Positions 1-6,845 of a DNA stretch of 24,544 nt are shown piece by piece; position 1 is the first letter of the stretch; the number at the start of each line of letters is the position of its first letter. The stretch is from a virus. The translations under genes were made by a program, and so were the position numbers. The stretch spans positions 1 through 24,544 of IMG/VR virus record IMGVR_UViG_3300005842_000043. One strand, written 5' to 3'. The notes under the pieces were generated by a model. It made no database searches and was not told where the DNA came from. It worked only from the letters and a program-made list of their open reading frames with translations.

Positions 1-846
1 AGACCTGACAATCATCTGCCCATCAGTAACAGTACCCCCGGAAACTCGACCTCGTGCGCCCACGCACAGCGCGCCGATTACGTATCCTCCCGGCAATGTG
101 TAGGATGCCTTAGTGAAGGTTTTCTTATTTCCTGTAGCGGGGAGAACAATAGCATCGGCGTCACTGAGCTGTACTTCATCAATATCTGTGTATGACCCCG
201 TACCGTCGGTGTTGGCGCCGTTCGCGTTCGCCAGCTTCTGCATGTACTTGCAGTCCCTGGTATCGAAGTCCGCGCCCATGATCTGTGAAAACCGGCCTGT
301 GCTCCCCTGACCGATAAACCGGACACGGGCTATATTGTCGCAATCGGCATCGGATATAGCCCCCGAGTCCAAGAGCGTCCCGCCCTGATACCATTGCCAC
401 GATCCCGAAACCCCACAGACTATCTTGAGGTCAAGGGTAACTAGAGTGCCAGAGGTAGGCATCCCGAAGGTGGTAGCGCTTCCCACAAACGCCGTCCCAT
501 TCCAGTAGAAGAACTTAAGCGTCGTCGACGATCCTCCATTTGAGGTCCCGACATAAGCCACTTCCTGCCCGGTTGAATTATACAACCGAACCCACCTTGG
601 TCCATAGGTTGAGCTTGACTGGTAAGACTCAAAATGAAGCCAGAGTGTAGTAACTGAACTCACCCCGATGAAGGGTAGCGTGTCTATAAAGGGATCGGTG
701 CCAGTCAAATTGCCGCTTCCTCCATCAACGGAGATGGAGTTAGCCACAAAATTACTGTCAAACCTGCCCGCAGTAGCTGACTCTATCACGGAGGCGTGGG
801 ACCGAGCGAAAGAAGCCAGCGTGTTGCCGAAGAAATACCGAGCCAT
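1..846 (-). CDS. Tail-fibre-like phage structural protein (partial, C-terminus outside window)
   Basis: An open frame of 282 codons runs from an ATG at 844-846 to the window edge with no stop, so the C-terminus is missing. The ATG overlaps the stop of the preceding gene by one base (TAATG) and has an AGGGG ribosome binding site about 8 bases upstream. The protein is rich in Ser, Thr, Gly and aromatic residues and looks all-beta. The segment GSGNLTGTDPFIDTLPFIGV is followed by alternating beta strands, as in lectin-like (concanavalin A-like) fibre domains. A later segment, GSYTDIDEVQLSDADAI, resembles a domain I remember from many phage tail proteins. It is the last gene in the tail operon seen here, the usual place for receptor-binding or fibre proteins. 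Its GC content is visibly lower than that of its neighbours, suggesting a swapped module. A structural tail role is likely; the precise function is inferred. Confidence 0.7.
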   Translation of the reverse strand, partial: MARYFFGNTLASFARSHASVIESATAGRFDSNFVANSISVDGGSGNLTGTDPFIDTLPFIGVSSVTTLWLHFESYQSSSTYGPRWVRLYNSTGQEVAYVGTSNGGSSTTLKFFYWNGTAFVGSATTFGMPTSGTLVTLDLKIVCGVSGSWQWYQGGTLLDSGAISDADCDNIARVRFIGQGSTGRFSQIMGADFDTRDCKYMQKLANANGANTDGTGSYTDIDEVQLSDADAIVLPATGNKKTFTKASYTLPGGYVIGALCVGARGRVSGGTVTDGQMIVRS

Positions 847-1646
847 TAATATGCCCCTTCTATGGTGAATGCCGCGCAGGCGGCGGTTGCATCCGGCGTG
901 GTCGGCCCCTTGAAGCCGAGCATTTCACCTTGCAGAATGCTTTTCGACGTGCCGCAAGCGGTGGCGAATGTATATGACCCGCCGGTCGAGATGGTGATGG
1001 TGCCAATGTTGGTGCCGCCCGTGATCAGCAGCCCGGTAAAGGTCGGATTCTGGTAGACGGTGATCACGAATGAGCCGGTCGGATTGATGCCGATCTTGCC
1101 GAATGACCCCGAGAAATTCGCGGGCAATGTGAGGGCTTCAGCCGCGACGTGCAGGCCAAGCGTTTCGTCGGCCGTGGGCACAGAGCTGAAGAAGAAGCCG
1201 AAACGATACGCAACCCCAAGGTTCGCCCGCGCCGTGGCTGGACTGGCCACGTCGGACAGGTTGTTCGCCGCCAGTAGGGCGCCGCCGCTCCCTGCGGATG
1301 CGACCCAGGCTGCCCCATTATATTCGATTTCGACGTTCTCATCCTGGACGTACAGCCGGAAGCCCTCAACCGCGACCGTGATGAACAGCCAGCCATTGGC
1401 GGCGTTGGTGCCAACGGCCACCGCCATCTTGCCGTCATAGCCCGCCCAGGCCCCGGTGCCGGTCGCCAGCACCAGATAGCGCGCGCCATCGGCGCAGCTC
1501 CCCGGCGGGGCCGTGAGGTCGCGGTCGACGATGATCGCGCGCGAATAGCCGCTCTCGATCCGGCGCAGCGCCTCGTTGTGCGGCGTCCATGGCGCTGCCT
1601 GCGACGCGGCCCATTCGGGTGCGCCGGTGATCGGTGTCGTGGTCAT
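846..1646 (-). CDS. Phage tail protein with DUF2793-like N-terminus and fibre-type C-terminus
   Basis: The 266-residue product starts at ATG 1644-1646. The stop codon of the upstream hub gene (TAG) is part of the TAGGAG ribosome binding site, leaving 8 bases between the genes. Residues 1-120 resemble DUF2793, a small domain of alphaproteobacterial phage and prophage tails, with motifs such as APPGSCADGARYLVLATGTG and AYDGKM-like GYDGKMAVAVG. Residues around 125-150 carry LLAANNLSDVASPATARANL, the classic tail-fibre linker motif (NNLSDxxxxxxARxNLG). The rest (about 150-266) is Gly/Thr-rich and probably beta-structured, likely the surface-exposed tip. By position after the tail hub it is probably a fibre or fibre-attachment subunit. 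The DUF assignment is by recognition, not by search. Confidence 0.75.
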   Translation of the reverse strand: MTTTPITGAPEWAASQAAPWTPHNEALRRIESGYSRAIIVDRDLTAPPGSCADGARYLVLATGTGAWAGYDGKMAVAVGTNAANGWLFITVAVEGFRLYVQDENVEIEYNGAAWVASAGSGGALLAANNLSDVASPATARANLGVAYRFGFFFSSVPTADETLGLHVAAEALTLPANFSGSFGKIGINPTGSFVITVYQNPTFTGLLITGGTNIGTITISTGGSYTFATACGTSKSILQGEMLGFKGPTTPDATAACAAFTIEGAY

Positions 1647-1654
1647 TGAAGCTC

Positions 1655-4600
1655 CTAGGCGGCGATGGCCAGCGGATAGCCCCGCAAGGCAAGGTCAGGC
1701 GCGACCTGGTAGAGATTGACGCTCAGGCTCGACTGCGGCGCCCCGAAATCGGTGGTCTGCTGCGCCGAGGTGTAGGTGAGCGGCAGGCTGGTGCCGGTGA
1801 TGGTCCGCACGACAGCAGCGCCGTCGAGAATATCGCAGGACCAGCTTTCACTGGTCTCGCCCAGCGGTACGTCCGCGCCGTCGACATTGGCCCCGCCGAT
1901 GCGCGTGCGGCGCGTGGCGTCGATCGACCAGTCACCGCTGCCGCTGTCGAGGGTCAGCTCGCCATGGGCTGCGGCATAGGGCTTCTGCGCGGCGGCGCCG
2001 AACGTGACCGATTCCTCGAACGCGCTGTCGACCGTGCGGCCCTGGCTGACCGCGCGATAGGTGTCGGTGTCGCCGATCTCGCTGGTGCCCATGCTGCGCT
2101 TGTGGATGCGGCTGGACAGCAGGACGACGGTCTCGCCAACCGCATGCCCGTCGGTCGCCCATTCGGTGCCCCTGACCCCGCGCAGCAGGGTTGAGAGAGT
2201 CCATGAGCCGTCGGCCTCCAGTGTCGCGGCTGAGTATTGCAGCATTTCATCGCCCACCAGGATCAGGTTGAGCGTGCCGTTGGCTAGCAATTCAGTCTCG
2301 GTCGCGCCGGTCGGTGTGCCGGACTTGAAATTGACGTTGAGCGTGCTGGCGCGGTCGAACAGCCAGGGCAGCGCGTCGGGCAGGGCGTTGGTGGTGATGC
2401 CCCAGACCATGGGGTCGCTGGACGGCACCGCGCCCCAGCCGCCGATATAATCGGCCAGTAGGCCGGTGTCGCTGGTCCAGACGTCCGCGCCGGTCCACGC
2501 CGCGCTGCTGTACGGGCCCGCCGCGTAATACAAGAATGGCACCCGGCTGTCGTCGACATCGTGGATCAGCGGGATATCGAGGATGGCCGCCTTGCTTGGC
2601 GCCGTCACGAGGATGACGGCCGGGACGACCCGCCCATCCATCGGCGCGCCGATCGAGCCGTCGAGCAAGGCCAGGGTCGCGCTGTCCGGCACCCATTCCA
2701 GATTGATGCGGCCGTCAGCGGCGAAGGTCGCGCGCGTCGCCCGCGCCGCCACCGTCTCGCCGTCGAGCGTGAGATAGCGCAGGTCGGCAGGCTCCAGCGC
2801 GGCCTGCTGCATGGTCAGGCTGTTGGTGATTGTCTCGCGGCTGTTCCAGAGGCGCCGGAAATAGCGATTGGCCAGTTGCCGGGCATCATTGACCGACAGA
2901 ACCAGCGTGGTCATGTCGATGGTCTGCTCGCCCCTGGCATCGGTGGCATCGACAGGGCGCGATACCCGGACCGAATTGCTCTGCTGATCGGCGGCGACGT
3001 CCGCGAAGTTGAATATCAGCGCGCGGGGCAGCTCGCTCGCCTGGCACAGGTCGATCTTGTAGCGCGCCTCGCCACTCTGGCGCGCGAGCCATTCGGTCGT
3101 GATCGTCAAGCTGGCGGTGCCGGCGCGCTTGAGGCCCTGCACCGTGAAGTCGTGCGGCCGGAGGTCGCTGTCATAGGCGTCGAATAGTGGTTCCAATATT
3201 TCCGACCCGGCACCCAGCACCCACGAATAGCCCGTGATCGCCTGCGTCAGGTCGGTGAAATCATAGTCCGCCAGCCCGCATTGCCCGGCGACATCCTCGG
3301 CAATCTGGCGCAGGGTCACGGTGTCGGCGCCAATGCGGTCGAGATAGCGGATCGTCAGGTCGGTATTGAACTGCGGCCAGCACGCCAGCGCGTCGAGCGC
3401 CGGGATATAAAGAATCCCGTCCGAATCCTCAGCCTTCCAGAGAAGAAGATCGACGGTACGAATTACGGTCAGATCGAGAAGGCTGACCTCGGTCGCGTTG
3501 AGCCACACGCTGGTGGCCCCATAGCGCAGATTGGCGAACTGTTTCGCGCAATTATAGACGTCGAGCCCGGTTGTTGTGTTCGAGGCGAGAACCGCGCCGG
3601 TATCGACCGAGACGGCATAAAGCGCATCATACCCCCAATTGAATACGAATTGATCATGGGTCGCATCCATGACGTGGACGGCTTGGACTTGCATCAATCC
3701 ACTGCCCGACGGCACCAAGCCAGTGACGGTCAGGAAGCCGTTGGCGCTCCGGCCAGAGGCGGAGACCATGCGCAAGAAATAGGCCGTTGTGATGCCAACG
3801 CCGCCGGTATGATGACAACCCGCCGCCCAGACATCACCATATCCATCGGTGAAAAAGCATGTCGGGTTCCAGATTATGCCGGTCAGGTCGACCATTTCCA
3901 TTTCGGCGGCATTGAAAAAGAATTCGGTATTTATCGAATAGGGCGACGTGCCCCAATAATCCTGCCCGTTTCCGGCGACCGCGACATAGACGGCCCCTTG
4001 GTTTTTGTTGTTGGTGATCGTTGGATCGAATTCGAACGTCGAGATGAGACTGCTGCAATCCGGGCTGTAGCGGTACATTTTTGTCGCAGTGTCGCCGATC
4101 AGAAGGATGGACCCGTCGCTCAGGATGCCGATGCTCTCACATGACCATAGATCAGTGTCGGTGCCCGTTGGCAGCATGCCGTAGTTGAGGCGGGTGCGGC
4201 TCGGCAAATCCCATATCTCGAAACTGTCGCCAGCCGCCCATATCAGTTTGGTGCCGTCCGGCGAGATCACGGTATTCCAGAGGCGGCTGTTGTTTACATC
4301 AATATCGAACGTCTCATAGGGATAGCTGGGCAGCGCGCCCCGGACCATCTCGACCGTCACCTGCGGAATGCGGTTGCCGAACTTTTCGAGCGGGACTTCC
4401 TCGAACATGACATAAGCGCTGCCGCGATAGGCCGGGCAGCTGCCGACGCCATGCGCCGCCTCGATCGTCGCCAACATGCGCGGGTCTGCGGTCTGGGTCT
4501 CGGTGCCGAGATAGATCCGCATATGATCGGCCAGATTGGCCGTCGTCGTGGAGGTGCCCTTACCCTTGTTGGCGATGTTGGTGTAGGCGATCGGGAAGAT

Positions 4601-4963
4601 GGTCGGCGGCCCGGCATCGGTCGCTTGGTAGACGAGATGACGGTCGAACCAGATGCGGGTAACGGCCTCGATCTCATGCCCGGCCAGCAACACCGCCCAG
4701 GTGCCGAAATAGGTGTATTCGTTGTACTTGCCGCCCTTGGTCTTGGCCTCGCGATGAACCTCGTGCAGCGGCTCGGCAAAGAAGATCGACGGGCCATCGG
4801 TCTTGCGGATGCCGTGAAAGTTGAAAATCGCGGCGCCATAATCCGCGACGCTGACGCTCAGGTCGTCGAGGCGCGGGCCTTCGATCTTGGTCGACGCCTG
4901 CAGCGCCATCTGGGCGGCGGTGAGCGCAAGGGTGATGCCCAGGCTGACGGGGTCGATCGTCAT
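1655..4963 (-). CDS. Tail tip/hub protein (GTA gp15-like, phage tail 3 family) with beta-propeller-like insertion
   Basis: A 1102-residue protein that forms the distal tail hub and probably contacts the host. I chose the ATG at 4963 (MTIDPVSLG) over one five codons upstream, because GGAGG lies 8 bases before it and it forms an ATGA overlap with the NlpC/P60 gene. The N-terminus has a helical start, then DYGAAIFNFHGIRKTDG and the conserved segment GPSIFFAEPLHEVHRE, as in GTA gp15/lambda J-like hubs. Residues about 225-535 are a repetitive, aromatic, WD/NHL-like stretch (SPDGTKLIWAAGDSFEIWDL, then GDVWAAG, SDGSILLIGD), absent from the usual hub layout. From about 540 onward the hub resumes (DTVTLRQIAEDVAGQCGLAD), with the phage-tail-3 type domain and a C-terminal beta region (GEMLQYSAATLEADGSWTLS-type). 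It ends the GTA-like tail module. Hub identity is fairly sure; the propeller is inferred from the repeat pattern. Confidence 0.85.
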   Translation of the reverse strand: MTIDPVSLGITLALTAAQMALQASTKIEGPRLDDLSVSVADYGAAIFNFHGIRKTDGPSIFFAEPLHEVHREAKTKGGKYNEYTYFGTWAVLLAGHEIEAVTRIWFDRHLVYQATDAGPPTIFPIAYTNIANKGKGTSTTTANLADHMRIYLGTETQTADPRMLATIEAAHGVGSCPAYRGSAYVMFEEVPLEKFGNRIPQVTVEMVRGALPSYPYETFDIDVNNSRLWNTVISPDGTKLIWAAGDSFEIWDLPSRTRLNYGMLPTGTDTDLWSCESIGILSDGSILLIGDTATKMYRYSPDCSSLISTFEFDPTITNNKNQGAVYVAVAGNGQDYWGTSPYSINTEFFFNAAEMEMVDLTGIIWNPTCFFTDGYGDVWAAGCHHTGGVGITTAYFLRMVSASGRSANGFLTVTGLVPSGSGLMQVQAVHVMDATHDQFVFNWGYDALYAVSVDTGAVLASNTTTGLDVYNCAKQFANLRYGATSVWLNATEVSLLDLTVIRTVDLLLWKAEDSDGILYIPALDALACWPQFNTDLTIRYLDRIGADTVTLRQIAEDVAGQCGLADYDFTDLTQAITGYSWVLGAGSEILEPLFDAYDSDLRPHDFTVQGLKRAGTASLTITTEWLARQSGEARYKIDLCQASELPRALIFNFADVAADQQSNSVRVSRPVDATDARGEQTIDMTTLVLSVNDARQLANRYFRRLWNSRETITNSLTMQQAALEPADLRYLTLDGETVAARATRATFAADGRINLEWVPDSATLALLDGSIGAPMDGRVVPAVILVTAPSKAAILDIPLIHDVDDSRVPFLYYAAGPYSSAAWTGADVWTSDTGLLADYIGGWGAVPSSDPMVWGITTNALPDALPWLFDRASTLNVNFKSGTPTGATETELLANGTLNLILVGDEMLQYSAATLEADGSWTLSTLLRGVRGTEWATDGHAVGETVVLLSSRIHKRSMGTSEIGDTDTYRAVSQGRTVDSAFEESVTFGAAAQKPYAAAHGELTLDSGSGDWSIDATRRTRIGGANVDGADVPLGETSESWSCDILDGAAVVRTITGTSLPLTYTSAQQTTDFGAPQSSLSVNLYQVAPDLALRGYPLAIAA

Positions 4964-5394
4964 GGCGCGGGCCTCCACGTCCAGATGCTATCGATGCGGC
5001 AGCGCCAGAAATCGTCAACCGGCACCTCCCTGACGCGGAATGGCCGATGCGCGATGGCGTGGATCATCGCCACCGGCACGCCCGCCACAGTCTCGCTGAT
5101 GATGGCGAGGTGCTGCGCGCGGTTCGCAATGCTCAGCAGCAGGATATCGCCGGGGCTAGCCGCGCGCGTCTGATCGAACAGGGCGACCATCCCGGCGCGC
5201 AGCCGGCGCGGATCGATCTTGCGAATGTCATAATTGCCGGCATGGGCGGCGAGGCTGTCGCCCTCGCGGCGCCCACAGTTCCGCGCCACGCCAGCCACCA
5301 GCCCCTTGCAGTCGCAACCGACGCCCTTTTGCGCGCCCAGCCCGACGACGCGGGTATCGATCCATTGGCGGGCCTCGGCGACGATCGCGCTCAT
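4960..5394 (-). CDS. NlpC/P60-type phage cell wall peptidase (GTA gp14-like)
   Basis: A 144-residue tail-tip hydrolase expected to cut peptide cross-links of peptidoglycan during DNA entry. The NlpC/P60 catalytic pattern is visible: Cys29 in GVGCDCKGLVAG (the D-C-x-G-L box), His95 in RAQHLAIISE, and a third polar residue, probably His112 in AMIHAIAHRPF. The length fits the compact phage/GTA form, which has no extra cell-wall-binding domain. It overlaps both neighbours by 4 bases (ATGA), the DUF2163 gene before it and the hub gene after it, so the three are probably translationally coupled. The order DUF2460-DUF2163-NlpC/P60-hub is the standard distal-tail order of alphaproteobacterial GTAs and related phages. 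No signal peptide is seen, consistent with delivery in the virion. Family assignment is strong; the exact bond cut is inferred. Confidence 0.9.
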   Translation of the reverse strand: MSAIVAEARQWIDTRVVGLGAQKGVGCDCKGLVAGVARNCGRREGDSLAAHAGNYDIRKIDPRRLRAGMVALFDQTRAASPGDILLLSIANRAQHLAIISETVAGVPVAMIHAIAHRPFRVREVPVDDFWRCRIDSIWTWRPAP

Positions 5395-6248
5395 GCCGCC
5401 GGCACCGGATATTTGAGCACCTGATCGGTGCCCGGCACTTCGGGAAAGCCGCGAAAATTGACGATGTTGGCATGGGCCATGCAGGCAGTGCGGGTCTTGT
5501 TGCAGCCAGGCCGCAGGTCGAGGGTGTCGCCGATTGCGGGCGGTGCCGGCGCGAAGGTCCAGAGCCGGAGCACGCCCGAGGCCGCGCTGTCGAATATCTC
5601 GATCGGTCGGATGCCGGACAGCGCGCCGCTGGTGAATGTCACTGTGCCGAAATTGTAGAAGTCATCCGCGAAGGCCGAGGCCGGCAGGACCGTGAACAGG
5701 TCGGCGCCCGTCACCGCCGTTACCGTCGCGGTGACAACCGCTACAGCCTTGGCGCAGCGGGCATCGCCGAAATCGGCATCGCAATAGGGTGTGAGGGTGC
5801 GGCCGATGCGCTGGCCGAAGCGGCTGGTGTCGCCCTGCACGGTGAAGCGGAACAGGTCGCCCTCGACAGCGGCGAGCGTCACCCGGCCCTTGAGCAGCTT
5901 GCCGGCGCCGGAGCCCAGGCTGGCCCAGTTGACGAAGAACAGCCGCGCCACCGCATCGTCGATTTGGCCGCCGCGCACCTGCGCCAGCGTCACGTCCGCG
6001 CCGATCGGGCCGCTGATGTCGAGATTGTCGGCGGAAAAGCCGGCGGTCAGGGCGATGTCGCTGGGCAGGATGCCGGTCTGCGGGCGATAGTCGATCGCGC
6101 CATCGCCCAGGTCGAAGCTCAGCGCCTGGTCATGATCGGTGAAGCCCATCGACGTGCCGTCTTTCAGGTCGAGCCGGAGCATCATGGCGCGGGTGTGGGT
6201 CGTCGTTGCCAGATGCGCGGCGAGCGGGCCGCCAAGGGTGCGGCTCAT
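5391..6248 (-). CDS. DUF2163 family tail hub protein (GTA gp13-like)
   Basis: A 285-residue protein of the phage BR0599/DUF2163 type. Recognisable features are the N-terminal MLRLDLKDGTSMGFTDHDQA segment, the central RGRV-type stretch (KLLKGRVTLAAVEGDLFRF), and four cysteines grouped as TPYCDADFGDARCAK (about residues 155 and 163) and GCNKTRTACMAH (about 248 and 255). The family forms part of the baseplate hub between the distal tail protein and the tip. In the related RcGTA hub and in lambda gpL such cysteines are reported to bind an iron-sulfur cluster, so the same is plausible here (inference). The end, NFRGFPEVPGTDQVLKYP, is typical of the family. It overlaps its neighbours by 4 bases on each side (ATGA). 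Assignment is confident. Confidence 0.9.
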   Translation of the reverse strand: MSRTLGGPLAAHLATTTHTRAMMLRLDLKDGTSMGFTDHDQALSFDLGDGAIDYRPQTGILPSDIALTAGFSADNLDISGPIGADVTLAQVRGGQIDDAVARLFFVNWASLGSGAGKLLKGRVTLAAVEGDLFRFTVQGDTSRFGQRIGRTLTPYCDADFGDARCAKAVAVVTATVTAVTGADLFTVLPASAFADDFYNFGTVTFTSGALSGIRPIEIFDSAASGVLRLWTFAPAPPAIGDTLDLRPGCNKTRTACMAHANIVNFRGFPEVPGTDQVLKYPVPAA

Positions 6249-6844
6249 TCGCGCACCTCCCGCAATGTCATCGTCTCGATATGCTCAAGCTCGCTCGAAT
6301 AGCCGAGCGTCTCCAGCGGCGTGTCGAACCGCACCGGCACGTCGAACTCCCCGGTCACGGTAATGGCCACCGCAGCAAGCGGGGCTGACGTGAAGGTGAC
6401 GATGCCGGTCGAATAGCTGACCGAGTAGCCCGAGACTTGCAGGACGCCCGCCTTGTAGACACCGATCGCGCTCACCGGCCGGGTGATCTTGCGGCTGTGC
6501 GTCTCGCTGCCAGCGGTCCATTTCTGGACAATCTGGAACGCGGTCGTCACGCCGTTGCCCGTGCCGATATTGGCGGCGGTGAGCTGGTAGTTCGCCCAGT
6601 CGCGAAACAGGAAGCCATGCAGCTGGCCGCGCGCGGCCTTATACATCGCAAGTACCTGTAGATAAATGCTGCCCGTGCGCAGCGACATCGGGAAACTGAT
6701 GTCATATTCCATCAGGGATTGGGCGGCGCGCGCGTTGCGCACCTCCCAACCGCCATCGGTCGTCACGACGCCAATATCCTCGACATCGCGGCGGGTCGCG
6801 CCGATCTCGACCTCCATGGGCAGGCGGGTAGTGATGAAGGCCAT
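6245..6844 (-). CDS. DUF2460 family distal tail protein (GTA gp12-like)
   Basis: A 199-residue protein with the typical DUF2460 opening (FITTRLPMEVEIGATRRDVE) and the conserved centre, RGQLHGFLFRDWANYQ. The C-terminal half has the usual TGIVTFTSAPLAAVAITVTG strand pattern and ends in a charged tail, ETMTLREVRE. Members are about 200 residues long, so this is full length. In GTA and siphophage structures the family forms the ring joining the tail tube to the baseplate hub. One base separates it from the stop of the tape measure gene (TGAGATG), and its own stop overlaps the start of the DUF2163 gene by 4 bases. Assignment is confident by motif and by position. Confidence 0.9.
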   Translation of the reverse strand: MAFITTRLPMEVEIGATRRDVEDIGVVTTDGGWEVRNARAAQSLMEYDISFPMSLRTGSIYLQVLAMYKAARGQLHGFLFRDWANYQLTAANIGTGNGVTTAFQIVQKWTAGSETHSRKITRPVSAIGVYKAGVLQVSGYSVSYSTGIVTFTSAPLAAVAITVTGEFDVPVRFDTPLETLGYSSELEHIETMTLREVRE

Positions 6845-6845
6845 C

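Noticed and set aside
3281-4144. Plus-strand open frame (287 residues) opposite the hub gene
   Set aside because: Same reason: the opposite strand is a well-supported hub protein, and there is no start signal.
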